Positions 15,357 through 23,714 are shown, numbered from the stretch's first letter. The stretch: DNA of 64,000 nucleotides from Clostridia bacterium (GCA_910576205.1 CAJTHL010000015.1:34843-98842), one strand, 5' to 3'. Program-made: numbers and translations. Notes: generated by a model not told the origin, from the sequence alone.

Positions 15357-16980
15357 GGTCGGCATTTACTGCCGCCTGAGCGTGGACGATGCCTCCAATT
15401 CCGCAAAGGCAAAGAATTATATCCCCGGCGATGAATCCGCCAGTATTGAAAACCAGTACGAAATCCTCTCCAAATTTGTCATGCTCAACGGCTGGATCGA
15501 GGTCAAGACCTATCGGGACGATGGGTACAGCGGCGGAAATTTTCAGCGGCCCGGATTTTTGGAAATGCTGGAGGATGCCCGCCACGGCCTGATTAACCTG
15601 ATTCTGGTCAAAGACCTGTCCCGCCTGGGGCGTGATTTTGTGGAGGTAGGCCGCTATACGGATGTGATTTTCCCGTCCCTGGGCTGCCGGTTTGTGTCTG
15701 TGCTGGACTGTCTGGACAGCGAAGGTGACAACACCGATATGCTGCACTTCCGCAGTTTGATGAACGACTACCATCTGAAAGACCTGTCGGGGAAAATCAA
15801 ATCGGTGCTGTACGCCAAAAAGAAAAGCGGCCAATACCTGACCGCCTATGCTCCTTACGGATACCGCAAGAGCGACGAGGACAAACACCGGCTGGTGGTG
15901 GATGAAGAAGCTGCCACGGTAGTACGGGAAATCTACCGGATGCGCTGCTCCGGCATGGCCTACGGCAAGATTGCGGCGGCGCTGAACGAGAAAAGCATCC
16001 TTTCTCCCCGCTGGCATTGGGAACTGCACTACGGGAAAAAAGGAAGCTGCAAATACTCCAAACTGTGGACCTATGCCACAGTGAAAAACATCCTGAATGA
16101 CACCGTTTATCTCGGCATAGTCACACAGAACCGCACCGGCTCCCGTTCCTACAAGGATAAGACCATGATACAGAAGCCGGAAACGGAATGGATTTGCCAC
16201 GAGGATGCCCACGAAGCAATCGTTGACCGGAAACTGTGGGAGACGGTTCAGGAAAAGAACCGGGCAGTCAAACAGCAGGCAGCAAACCGTGCCGCCCCTC
16301 TGCCTGCCCTGTTCACCGGCAAGCTGGTCTGTGCCGATTGCGGGCATCCTCTGGTAGCCACCCGTGAGACCCAGCGCAGAAAAAACGGGACATCCAAGCG
16401 ATATGTTTCCTATATCTGCTCCCACTTTGTCACCACCGGACGCAGCGCCTGTTCCTGGCACCGGATTTATGAAATCTCGCTGAAAACGCTGGTGCTGAAT
16501 GAAATCCGGGCGCACAGCCGGGCGGTGGCACAGGATGAAAATGCCGTGCTGGACAAGCTGAGACAGCAGATACTTTCCGAAAGCGCAGCCAGACAGGAGG
16601 ATTCCAGACTGGAAATCAGCCGGTTGCGGCGGCGTATCGGAGAACTGGAACACATGACCGCTAAACTTTATGAAGATAAGGTCAGCGGCATAATCAATAA
16701 CGATACCTTTGCCGTCCTGATTCAGAAAAGCGAACAGGAACGTCTCCAAAAGGCAGAGCGTTTGGAGGTTCTTCTGGCAGAGGAGCAAAAAGACCGGCAG
16801 GAGGTTGAAAATATCCGGCAATGGGCAGGCATCATCCGCCGCTATCTGGATGTGCAGGAGCTTGACCGGGAAATCGTTGAGGAACTGATTGACCACATCG
16901 AGATCGGAGAACGCTCTGTCATAGACGGCCAGCGTCAACAGGACATTAAAATCTTTTACCGCTTTGTTGGTGTGGTATAA
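15340..16980 (+). CDS. Large serine recombinase 2
   Basis: 546 residues from TTG 15340, which has GAAAGGAGG 8 bases upstream and follows with MKKQYKVGIYCRLS. The same frame is open further upstream inside recombinase 1 but without a start signal. Nucleophile Ser14, arginine motif KDLSRLGRD, zinc ribbon (CADCG and CSHFVTTGRSAC) and coiled coil are present. It is clearly related to, but distinct from, recombinase 1. Paired recombinases may work as a heteromeric system or give directionality. Confidence 0.93.
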   Translation: MKKQYKVGIYCRLSVDDASNSAKAKNYIPGDESASIENQYEILSKFVMLNGWIEVKTYRDDGYSGGNFQRPGFLEMLEDARHGLINLILVKDLSRLGRDFVEVGRYTDVIFPSLGCRFVSVLDCLDSEGDNTDMLHFRSLMNDYHLKDLSGKIKSVLYAKKKSGQYLTAYAPYGYRKSDEDKHRLVVDEEAATVVREIYRMRCSGMAYGKIAAALNEKSILSPRWHWELHYGKKGSCKYSKLWTYATVKNILNDTVYLGIVTQNRTGSRSYKDKTMIQKPETEWICHEDAHEAIVDRKLWETVQEKNRAVKQQAANRAAPLPALFTGKLVCADCGHPLVATRETQRRKNGTSKRYVSYICSHFVTTGRSACSWHRIYEISLKTLVLNEIRAHSRAVAQDENAVLDKLRQQILSESAARQEDSRLEISRLRRRIGELEHMTAKLYEDKVSGIINNDTFAVLIQKSEQERLQKAERLEVLLAEEQKDRQEVENIRQWAGIIRRYLDVQELDREIVEELIDHIEIGERSVIDGQRQQDIKIFYRFVGVV

Positions 16981-16983
16981 TGG

Positions 16984-17017
16984 AAAAAAAAGACCCGGCT
17001 GCATCCGCAGTCCGGGC
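16984..17017 (-). terminator. Terminator at right edge of region A, T-tract on - strand
   Basis: CCCGGCTGC / GCAGTCCGGG stem with a run of eight A on the + side, so the U-tract belongs to - strand transcripts. It stops antisense transcription into the recombinases and may once have ended the decayed gene at 17087-17236. Confidence 0.65.
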
Positions 17018-17086
17018 ATACACCTGACAACATTCTATGAAAACGGTTTGCGATTGAACCGCATCGCTTTGTCGAAAAAGAGTGAT

Positions 17087-17236
17087 TCAGCAGAACACCT
17101 TTCCCAAACAGCTTATGTTCTTAAAAATGTTACGCAAGGGGGCAAAATCGTTGTCGCCCTGTGCGCTGTCAACGCCGTCATTGATGGCAATGAAGCGGAC
17201 GTTTTTCTGTGGGAAAATCATTTCACTGATATGGAC
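17087..17236 (-). pseudogene. Remnant of a serine recombinase catalytic domain
   Basis: About 40 residues in frame on the - strand match the resolvase-domain core: FPQKNVRFIAINDGVDSAQ followed by GDNDFAPLRNIF. Neither the nucleophile segment nor the rest of the protein is present. It is a scar of another element that ended here, and marks the A/B boundary. Confidence 0.75.
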
Positions 17237-17272
17237 AAGACCACAAAATAATGCGGAGTTGCTGACAATAAA

Positions 17273-17308
17273 CCAAAAGCTGGAAGGCAAGCCCCTTCCA
17301 GCTTTTGG
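17273..17308. repeat. Perfect 15-bp inverted repeat
   Basis: CCAAAAGCTGGAAGG and CCTTCCAGCTTTTGG with a short loop. It could be a bidirectional terminator or an element end. It lies between the recombinase scar and the merR promoter. Confidence 0.65.
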
Positions 17309-17371
17309 TATCTTAGAACCTATCCCCTTCCAAATAATTTGCCGATAATACATGAAAATATAAAAAAGGTC

Positions 17372-17402
17372 TTGCTCATGACGTAACGTAATGAAGTATA
17401 CT
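17372..17402 (+). promoter_or_regulatory. MerR-type promoter with 19-bp spacer
   Basis: TTGCTC and TATACT separated by 19 bases, with ACGTAACGT repeats in the spacer. An overlong spacer with an internal dyad is the classic target of MerR activators and supports autoregulation by the next gene. Confidence 0.7.
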
Positions 17403-17424
17403 ACCCGCAGGAGGTGTTTTGAAC

Positions 17425-18225
17425 GTGGAAAGATACCGAGCGATTCCACAGGGATATATGACCGCAGGTGCAGTTGCAAAGAAAATGGGAGTAACGGTCA
17501 GAACCTTACAGCATTATGACAAGGAAGGACTGCTCTCACCGTCAGCTATGAGTGAAGGTGGCCGCAGGCTATATACCGATAAAGACATTATCAAGCTCCA
17601 CCAAATACTATCCCTGAAGCATCTGGGTTTTTCCCTGGATGACATCAGAGACAGATTGATTCCGCTGGATACTCCGGCAGGTGTGGCGCAGGTTTTGTCT
17701 GAGCAGGCGGCTATTGTCCGGGAGAAAATTGCAAGTCTGACAGAATCACTCTCAAGAATTGAGGCGCTGAAAACCGAAGTGCTGGAAATGCAATCAGTAG
17801 ATTTCAAAAAGTATGCGGACATCATCGTTAATCTGGAAATGAAAAACAGCTTCTACTGGCTTATTAAGCATTTTGACAGCGAAACGTTGGATCATATCCG
17901 CAACCGATTCGATAAAGAGAGCGGCATCGTGTTTATGCAGCGGTTCTTGCGTCTGCAAGACGAGGCGATTCAACTGCAAGCAGATGGCATCCCGGCAGAG
18001 AGCCAACGAGGACAGCAATTTGCAAAAGATTACTGGGCCTTGATTATAGAATTCACCGGAGGGGATACCGATATGCTCCCTAAACTCATACAGATGGGAC
18101 AAAATGATGAATTCGGTCAGGAGTGGACGCAGAAGCAGGCCAAAGCAAACGCCTTTATTGAACCAGCATTAGGTGCTTACTTTTCAAACGAGGGGATAGA
18201 TCCATTTCAGGAGGCGATACCATGA
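17425..18225 (+). CDS. MerR-family regulator with TipAS-like C-terminal domain
   Basis: 266 residues from GTG 17425 (AGGAGG 10 bases upstream; a TTG at 17419 is too close to it). The winged HTH (YMTAGAVAKKMGVTVRTLQH, then YDKEGLL) covers about residues 10-78. A dimerisation helix follows, and a C-terminal region of about 120 residues resembles TipAS-type drug-binding domains. It overlaps the ATPase start by 4 bases. It likely senses the drug or peptide exported by the adjacent ABC pair and activates the 19-bp-spacer promoter. Confidence 0.85.
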   Translation: MERYRAIPQGYMTAGAVAKKMGVTVRTLQHYDKEGLLSPSAMSEGGRRLYTDKDIIKLHQILSLKHLGFSLDDIRDRLIPLDTPAGVAQVLSEQAAIVREKIASLTESLSRIEALKTEVLEMQSVDFKKYADIIVNLEMKNSFYWLIKHFDSETLDHIRNRFDKESGIVFMQRFLRLQDEAIQLQADGIPAESQRGQQFAKDYWALIIEFTGGDTDMLPKLIQMGQNDEFGQEWTQKQAKANAFIEPALGAYFSNEGIDPFQEAIP

Positions 18226-19031
18226 CAAATGCGTTAGAAGTGAAGGGATTGCGTAAAAGCTACGGCGAAAAAGTGGTGTTAAAAGGAATTGACCTGTATG
18301 TACGCCGGGGAGATATTTTTGCGCTGTTAGGCGTAAACGGCGCTGGGAAAACGACGACCCTTGAGTGTATTGAGGGACTCCGAAAGTATGACGGCGGAAC
18401 AATATCCGTAAACGGCAGAATCGGGATTCAGTTGCAGTCGGCGGCATTGCCCGCACACATCAAGGGAGGGGAAGCTGTGCGGCTTTTCGCAAAGTGGAAC
18501 CGAAAACCCGCAGACACCTCTATGCTGGCGGCGCTGGGCGTAGACAGCATTGCGAATAAGCAATACCAGGCAATGTCCACTGGACAGAAGCGGCGGCTTC
18601 ATCTGGCACTGGCGCTTATTTGCGACCCGGATATTGTGTTCCTTGATGAACCCACCGCCGGACTTGATATTGAGGGCCGAATTTCTCTCCACGAATATAT
18701 TCGCAATTTGAAAGCGCAGGGAAAAACGATTATTTTAGCCAGCCATGACATGGCCGAAGTAGAGAGCCTATGTGACAGCATCGCGATTTTGAGGGATGGG
18801 GAGATCGCTTTTGCTGGAACAGTTATCGCATTGACCGAGAAAATCGGAAAGCACTATAACATCCAAATTCGGACGGGCCAAGGCTTAGAGACTTATGAAT
18901 CGGATGATATTAGAGCCAGCCTGATAACAATACTCAAAAGTTATGAGGAAAAGGACACCGTCATTCAAGACATTCGGGTTGACCGGGGGTCACTGGAACA
19001 GCATTTTCTGAAAATTGCGAAGGGAGAATAG
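18222..19031 (+). CDS. ABC transporter ATPase, drug-export type
   Basis: 269 residues. Walker A GVNGAGKTT (residues 37-45), signature MSTGQKRRLH, Walker B IVFLDEPTAGLD and switch SHDMAE are intact. A C-terminal extension of about 60 residues is typical of DrrA/CcmA-like exporters. It is translated by ATGA overlap with the MerR gene and is followed after 3 bases by the permease. Confidence 0.9.
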   Translation: MTNALEVKGLRKSYGEKVVLKGIDLYVRRGDIFALLGVNGAGKTTTLECIEGLRKYDGGTISVNGRIGIQLQSAALPAHIKGGEAVRLFAKWNRKPADTSMLAALGVDSIANKQYQAMSTGQKRRLHLALALICDPDIVFLDEPTAGLDIEGRISLHEYIRNLKAQGKTIILASHDMAEVESLCDSIAILRDGEIAFAGTVIALTEKIGKHYNIQIRTGQGLETYESDDIRASLITILKSYEEKDTVIQDIRVDRGSLEQHFLKIAKGE

Positions 19032-19034
19032 GCA

Positions 19035-19751
19035 GTGAACGGATTTTTATATGGATTTACATTACAGTGGAAACTGGACTTACGTAGCCGAACCATGTTG
19101 ATTACCTGTTATGCGGTTCCACTCCTGTTCTTTGCGGTTATGGGCGGGATTTTCACCTCTGTCATGCCGGAGAGCAAAGAGACGTTGATTCAGTCCATGA
19201 CCGTCTTTGCTGTTACCATGGGGGCGCTGATTGGATTGCCGCCCTCTCTTGCGGAGATATATCGGAGCGATATTAAAAATGCTTATCAGGCAAACGGTGT
19301 GCCGCTGTCGCTGGGGTTGATCTTGATAAATATTTCTGCGTTTGTGCATTTGCTCATCATGAGCGCCATTCTCTATGTACTCGCGCCAATTCTCTTTGGC
19401 GCCAAAATTCCAGAGCACCTGGAAACATATTTAGGCGGGCTGGTTATTCTGATTGCTGTTTCGCTTAGCATTGCCAGTATCATCGGGTTAGCTGTAAAAG
19501 ATACAGCAAATACATCCATGTTTTCCATCCTGCTTTTTATCCCGTCCACTATGCTGTCGGGAATTATGTTTCCGAGCGAAATGCTTCCGCAGGCATTTGC
19601 CATTGTTGGAAAACTGTTTCCTGCAACATGGGGATATAAATTGATGACTGACTCTGCGTTTTCTCTGCAAACGCTCTGCCCCTTGCTCGGTATTTTTCTC
19701 ATAGCGGTTATACTATGCGGAGTCCTGCTAAAGAGGATTCGTACCCGGTAA
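19035..19751 (+). CDS. ABC-2 permease, drug-export type
   Basis: 238 residues from GTG 19035. Six hydrophobic helices, with the ABC-2 family block around FIPSTMLSGIMFPSEMLPQA (about residues 170-190). Membrane partner of the ATPase at 18222. The substrate is unknown; the MerR/TipAS context suggests a toxic small molecule. Confidence 0.88.
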   Translation: MNGFLYGFTLQWKLDLRSRTMLITCYAVPLLFFAVMGGIFTSVMPESKETLIQSMTVFAVTMGALIGLPPSLAEIYRSDIKNAYQANGVPLSLGLILINISAFVHLLIMSAILYVLAPILFGAKIPEHLETYLGGLVILIAVSLSIASIIGLAVKDTANTSMFSILLFIPSTMLSGIMFPSEMLPQAFAIVGKLFPATWGYKLMTDSAFSLQTLCPLLGIFLIAVILCGVLLKRIRTR

Positions 19752-19772
19752 TTTTGCTGATATAAGTTTCAT

Positions 19773-19812
19773 CTGCCCAGCGGCAGAAAAGAAAAAAACC
19801 GCTGCCGGGCAG
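19773..19812 (+). terminator. Leader block B, hairpin 1 (end of cargo)
   Basis: CTGCCC-A-GCGG pairs with CCGC...GGGCAG around an A-rich loop, as at 11924. Confidence 0.7.
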
Positions 19813-19844
19813 AGTAATTTCCCATGTCCAAATGATGTTTTTGA

Positions 19845-19882
19845 CAGCGGTTTTGATTTTTCAAAGCCGCTGCTTTTTGTTT
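19845..19882 (+). terminator. Leader block B, hairpin 2
   Basis: CAGCGG-T-TTTGA pairs with TCAAA-G-CCGCTG, followed by CTTTTTGTTTT. The inner TTTGA/TCAA pairing matches the hairpins at 11993 and 25186. Confidence 0.8.
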
Positions 19883-19907
19883 TGGCGGCAATTAGGAGGA
19901 TGCCGCC

Positions 19908-19949
19908 ATGCGACTACGAATAGATAGGCACTTGTCAAAAAAAGCCTAA
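19908..19949 (+). CDS. Leader peptide ending Ser-Lys-Lys-Ala, region B
   Basis: 13 residues, MRLRIDRHLSKKA, with AGGAGG 7 bases upstream enclosed by a GGCGGCA/TGCCGCC stem. The 3' end is GTCAAAAAAAGCC then stop, as in the other two leader peptides. Confidence 0.65.
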   Translation: MRLRIDRHLSKKA

Positions 19950-20021
19950 CCCTCGTAACGGCGACCTCTACCCAGGCTTGCGAAAACAGTCGTTTCCAGT
20001 CTACACATACTGCCACCCCCA

Positions 20022-20063
20022 GCGCCCGAATAGCCTTGTGCTGTTCGGGCGCTTTTACTTTTT
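20022..20063 (+). terminator. Leader block B, attenuator terminator
   Basis: GCGCCCGAA / TTCGGGCGC stem followed by TTTTACTTTTT, between leader peptide and sigma-like gene. Confidence 0.85.
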
Positions 20064-20103
20064 ATGTGGGCTGTCCCATCCGGCCCCGGTGTCGCGGCCC
20101 ACC

Positions 20104-20145
20104 CCTCCTGTTCAGATTTCGTTTACCCCAAATCTGAACAGGAGG
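20104..20145 (+). promoter_or_regulatory. Hairpin burying the ribosome site of the region B sigma-like gene
   Basis: CCTCCTGTTCAGATTT (20104-20119) is perfectly complementary to 20130-20145, which contains the AGGAGG ribosome site. The loop is ten bases. The ATG is at 20154. Confidence 0.75.
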
Positions 20146-20153
20146 ACAACACG

Positions 20154-20552
20154 ATGGAGATCACCATCAAGAGATATAGCCGCAAACTGACCTATGAGGA
20201 TGCCGTCACCCTGGACGAGTTCTGGGAGTTGGCCAAACGCACCGAGCGGAGCCTCGACCGGGAGCAGCGGCGGCATTGGGACGGGCGCGAGTGTGACGAG
20301 TACATAATTGCCGCCCAGGGCCGTCTGCCCTACTGCGCCACCCCGGAGGAATTGGTCTGCCAGCAGGAAACGCTGGAGGAAATTCTGGCGGTGCTGGCCC
20401 TCTGTACGCCTACCCAGCGGGAGCGGTTTCTGCTCTATGCGCTGTACGATTTCAGCTATGCGGAGATTGGGCGGATGTGCGGCTGCTCCAAGGCCGCAGT
20501 CCATGAGAGCATCGAGGGCGTTCGGAAAAAGTTTTTCAAATTTTTCCGCTGA
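20154..20552 (+). CDS. Sigma-like HTH factor, region B
   Basis: 132 residues. The start ATG 20154 follows AGGAGG; an in-frame upstream ATG at 20064 lies in the terminator tail and is rejected. The N-terminus is acidic (YEDAVTLDEFWELAKRTE). The C-terminal region-4-like HTH is LALCTPTQRERFLLYALYDF, then SYAEIGRMCGCSKAAVHESI, with a KKFFKFFR tail. It is the positional equivalent of the genes at 12372 and 24453. The gene context suggests control of element genes; the targets are unknown. Confidence 0.78.
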   Translation: MEITIKRYSRKLTYEDAVTLDEFWELAKRTERSLDREQRRHWDGRECDEYIIAAQGRLPYCATPEELVCQQETLEEILAVLALCTPTQRERFLLYALYDFSYAEIGRMCGCSKAAVHESIEGVRKKFFKFFR

Positions 20553-20939
20553 CCACCCTGACGATCACCCCGGCATGATGGCTACCAGGTGAGGGGCAAC
20601 CGCCCCATCACCGGGAGGGACAAGCTGCCCCGGCGGCTTGTCCCTCCTATGTCAAGGAGGCCAGAATGTCAGCGATAAATCAGCTTCGGCAAAAGTGCGT
20701 CCGTTTCTTACGGCGCACTTATACACCGTTCCGGTGTCGTGCGCCCTGCCGGGGGCGTTGCGTCCTTCGGACGCGATGGGGAGCTGCACTCCCCAAACCC
20801 CTTGCGCGCCCGCAGGAAAGGAACACCCGCTTTGCGTCTGTTCCTTTCCTGCGGGTCAGATATCGTCAGTGCCAGATTGGCGCTCACGACAAAAACGCAA
20901 ATCTGACGTTTTTAGAATTTTGCCGGGGGAGCGTGTAAG
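20553..20939 (+). other. Gene-free stretch packed with hairpins
   Basis: GGGAGGGACAAGC/GCTTGTCCCTCC at 20613-20647, GCGTCC-TTC-GGACGC near 20761, TGGGGAG/CTCCCCA near 20779, and a perfect CCCGCAGGAAAGGAACA inverted repeat at 20811-20857. Frames across it (for example from 20666) have no ribosome site and are dominated by the palindromes, so no gene is called. It may be a structured RNA or an oriT-like relic. Confidence 0.5.
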
Positions 20940-21308
20940 GTGAGCGCATCCAAAATTCCCCATATGACCTATCAGCAGTACCGCACAGCCCGGCGGCTTG
21001 TGCATGAGTGCTGCAACTATGATTGCGGAAACTGCCTGCTCCTGGACGATGGCGAGGAATGTGTCTGCCCGCAGAGCATCACCTGCTCCCTAATCTGCAA
21101 ATGGTTCCGCGCCGCCGTCCTTCCTCTGGACACTGGCCTGTGTGCCGCATTGTTTCCGCCCCCTTCCGTCAGACGGCGACGCTGCCGGGAGTGCGGGAGG
21201 ATATTTGCCCCGCCCAAGCACAACACCCTGTATTGCTCCATCTGTGCCGCAGAACGTGCCAAACGGAGCAAGCGGGCGTGGGCCAGGAAAAACCGGGCTG
21301 ATGTGTAG
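20940..21308 (+). CDS. Cysteine-rich VLP-type zinc protein, region B
   Basis: 122 residues from GTG 20940. N-terminal cysteines (CCNYDCGNCLLLDDGEEC, then CKWF) precede the family marker AAVLPLD. A second cysteine set (CRECGRIF...CSICAAE) forms a zinc ribbon, followed by a basic tail. Such proteins are common in Clostridia ICEs. Their function is unknown, and the metal-binding, basic design suggests nucleic-acid binding. A homologue is at 32750-33103. Confidence 0.75.
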   Translation: MSASKIPHMTYQQYRTARRLVHECCNYDCGNCLLLDDGEECVCPQSITCSLICKWFRAAVLPLDTGLCAALFPPPSVRRRRCRECGRIFAPPKHNTLYCSICAAERAKRSKRAWARKNRADV

Positions 21309-21457
21309 AAAAAGTACCCTCTGAAAATGCCGTAATATCAGGGCTTTCAAGACCGCCCTCAGCGGGGGCCTGATACATTTCCTTTCCACCCTCGAAAACG
21401 GGCCTCTAACGGCCCACGGCGGCGGTCTGACAGCCTCACACCAAGGAGGCTAATACC

Positions 21458-21805
21458 ATGACCGACTACATGACGATAACTACCGAATTGCCGCCCTATT
21501 TTTTCTTCCCCTGGTTCCTGCTGGACATGGGCCTGACCCTTACCGCCAAGCTGACCTATGCTCTTTTGCTTGACCGGGCGCGGCTGTCCCAGCTCAACGG
21601 CTGGACGGACGAGGCCGGGAGAGTTTACATCATCTTCCCGATTGAGAAGATAGCCGGAATGCTCGGCAAGAGCATGACCACCGCGGAGAACGTATTGGCG
21701 GAATTAGAGGCGGCGGGGCTGATTGAGCGCAGACGGCAGCAGTTCTCCAAGCCCAATCACATCTATGTGAAACTGCCTGATGGACAAAGATTTAGCCACC
21801 CCTGA
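21458..21805 (+). CDS. RepA N-terminal-type replication initiator, short
   Basis: 115 residues, ATG with AAGGAGG upstream. The pattern PPYFFFPWFLLDMGLTLTAK, then LTYALLLDRARLS, and a winged-helix continuation (GMLGKSMTTAENVLAELEAAGL) identify the RepA_N domain used for ICE or plasmid replication starts. The usual protein is about 280 residues; here it stops after the winged helix, so it is either a short form or truncated by the neighbouring element (region C begins within 150 bases). Confidence 0.8.
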   Translation: MTDYMTITTELPPYFFFPWFLLDMGLTLTAKLTYALLLDRARLSQLNGWTDEAGRVYIIFPIEKIAGMLGKSMTTAENVLAELEAAGLIERRRQQFSKPNHIYVKLPDGQRFSHP

Positions 21806-21892
21806 TGGATAAAAACTTGTCCTTCACCATGGCCGGAAAACTGTTCTTGTAATAGGGCAGAAACCCGGCTGACGCAGGCAAAAAAGCTGGCC

Positions 21893-21917
21893 CCTAATAA
21901 GATTGCGTTTTATTAGG
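21893..21917. repeat. Inverted repeat at left edge of region C
   Basis: CCTAATAA and TTATTAGG around a 9-base loop, about 40 bases outside the recombinase stop. Its position makes it a possible attachment-site arm or terminator for the recombinase. Confidence 0.45.
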
Positions 21918-21956
21918 AAAACACACTGTCAAAAGGATTTTATGCTTTGGCGGGTC

Positions 21957-23642
21957 TCAGCCCGCCTCGGCGGTGTCAGTGGAGTTGATTTCAATGTACT
22001 CGGCAATCCGGCGGAACTCGTCCGCAAACTTAAAGTGAACGCTGATATTGCCGTTTTCGTAAACCTTGATATGGTCTATCAATTCAATCAGAATTTCGCG
22101 GGTCAGCTTCTCGATGTTCTGATATTTTGCAAAAGCTACCAGCGCGGGATGCTGCTGGTCAACACCGTTTGAGAGCTCTTTCCGTTCAGCCGTCAGCCGG
22201 GCCAGCAAATCCGAAAGCCCAGCGGCCTGCCGTTCATAATCGGCTTTCATTTCCCGGTACTCCTGCTGGGTGATTTCCCCGTCTTTCCAGTCTTGATACA
22301 GCGACTGCTTGTAGCGGGTTATCCTGGTCAATTCCTTTTCCTTTGCGGCTATCTGGTCGTTAAGGCGGTGGGATTGACTTTTTTTCAGCGGGGCCGCATT
22401 GATACGGGCTACTATTTCCGAATAGGAAACGGCGGTACTCACTTGATACTGGATAGCGAACAGAACGGCGGCCTCTAAACGGTTGTGCTTGATAGAGTGC
22501 ATGGAGCAGGCTGTCCGGGAGCGTTTCTTGTAAGTGGAGCAGGAATAATAAACATTCTTCCCGCTCTGGCTCCGGGTCACGGCCTTGCCGCAGTCAGCGC
22601 ACCTCAGAAAGCCGCTGAATAAATGGAGCTCCCGCTTTTTAGGGGCCGTCCTGGTGTCACGTTTCAGAAGTTCCTGCACCCGTTCAAAGGTTTCGTGGGA
22701 GATGATTGCCTCGTGGGTATCGGGGACGCGCACCCATTCATCCTCCGGCACAGCCTCAATCTGGTGTACCTTGTAGCTTTTCACCCGGCGGCGGCCCTGT
22801 ACTAAATCCCCGGTGTAAATAGGATTTCTGAGAATATCCGTTATAATCTTGTTCCCCCACATGGGAGCGTCCGATATAGCCGGGGAGTAGGGCAGGCCCT
22901 TTAGCTTTCTGTATGCCGTGGGGCTGGGTATGCCGTGGTCATTCAGATACATCACAATTTGAAGTTTGGCCGTACCTTGCAGGCACATCTCGTATATCTT
23001 TTTGACGGTTTCAGCGGCCTCCGGGTCAACGATTAGCTGGTGCTTGTCTTTGGGGTCTTTTATGTAGCCGTAGGGAGCAAAAGAGCCGATGTACTGGCCG
23101 TTGCGCCGCTTATAATCAAAAACCTGCCGGATTTTCTTTGAGGTCTGATAACAATACTGGTCATTCATCACGTTTGTTATCGGAACGATGATGCTGTTCA
23201 CGCTGTCCGGGTTCAGGTAGCTGTCCACGCCCTCGGCCAAGCTGATAAAGCGGACGCCCATCTGCACAAAAAGGTTGTCAATCAGACTGCCAGCGTCGCT
23301 GTAATTCCGGGCGAAACGGGAAAGGTCTTTCACCACAACGCAGTTGATTTTCCCGCTCATCACATCGCCCAAGAGCCGCTGGAAACTTTCACGCTCCGTA
23401 TCGGTTCCCGTGTGGCCGTCATCCACATACTCGGTGTAGCTTTCAAATTCTTCCGCATGGTTGAAGTGAAAATCGTTGAGTATGTCGCGCTGGTTTTTCA
23501 CACTGTTGCTGTCGTCAAGCCCCCGGTTGATTTTCTGTAAATCCTCTCGGGAAAGCCGGATGTAGCCGCCCATTTTCCAAAGCCGGGCTGTATAGGTAGG
23601 GGCCAAAGTCTGCTGATACCCTCTGTTTTTTGTTCGTGCCAT
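21957..23642 (-). CDS. Large serine recombinase of region C
   Basis: 561 residues; AGGAGGAACA precedes the ATG. Nucleophile Ser31 in GGYIRLSRED, arginine motif KDLSRFARN, recombinase domain, zinc ribbon (CADCGKAV and CSTYKKRSRTAC), then a coiled coil. It belongs to a different branch from the two enzymes of region A, with an N-terminal extension of about 16 residues. It marks the end of element C, separated from the sigma-like gene only by the DUF6870-like gene. Confidence 0.93.
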   Translation of the reverse strand: MARTKNRGYQQTLAPTYTARLWKMGGYIRLSREDLQKINRGLDDSNSVKNQRDILNDFHFNHAEEFESYTEYVDDGHTGTDTERESFQRLLGDVMSGKINCVVVKDLSRFARNYSDAGSLIDNLFVQMGVRFISLAEGVDSYLNPDSVNSIIVPITNVMNDQYCYQTSKKIRQVFDYKRRNGQYIGSFAPYGYIKDPKDKHQLIVDPEAAETVKKIYEMCLQGTAKLQIVMYLNDHGIPSPTAYRKLKGLPYSPAISDAPMWGNKIITDILRNPIYTGDLVQGRRRVKSYKVHQIEAVPEDEWVRVPDTHEAIISHETFERVQELLKRDTRTAPKKRELHLFSGFLRCADCGKAVTRSQSGKNVYYSCSTYKKRSRTACSMHSIKHNRLEAAVLFAIQYQVSTAVSYSEIVARINAAPLKKSQSHRLNDQIAAKEKELTRITRYKQSLYQDWKDGEITQQEYREMKADYERQAAGLSDLLARLTAERKELSNGVDQQHPALVAFAKYQNIEKLTREILIELIDHIKVYENGNISVHFKFADEFRRIAEYIEINSTDTAEAG

Positions 23643-23714
23643 TGTTCCTCCTTCCCTATCACATTACACTTATATTATAACTCTGCCCGGGGGTATCAAC
23701 AAGGATGTCGATGC

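Larger units (their letters stand above)
1..17020 (+). mobile_element. Region A: right half of a Tn1549/CTn-type ICE
   Basis: Ordered run of helicase, DUF3849-like protein, MobC, relaxase, opposing XRE gene, cargo operon, leader block, sigma-like gene, TnpW and two serine recombinases. This is the usual right half of a Tn1549-like ICE. The left half lies outside the window. The right end is placed after the second recombinase by inference; no attachment site was identified. Confidence 0.75.

Noticed and set aside
15178..17019. 613-codon frame on the - strand
   Set aside because: Exact antisense of recombinase 2, whose catalytic motifs are clear.
20666..20938. 90-codon frame in the hairpin field
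   Set aside because: Composition set by palindromes, no ribosome site, no family resemblance.
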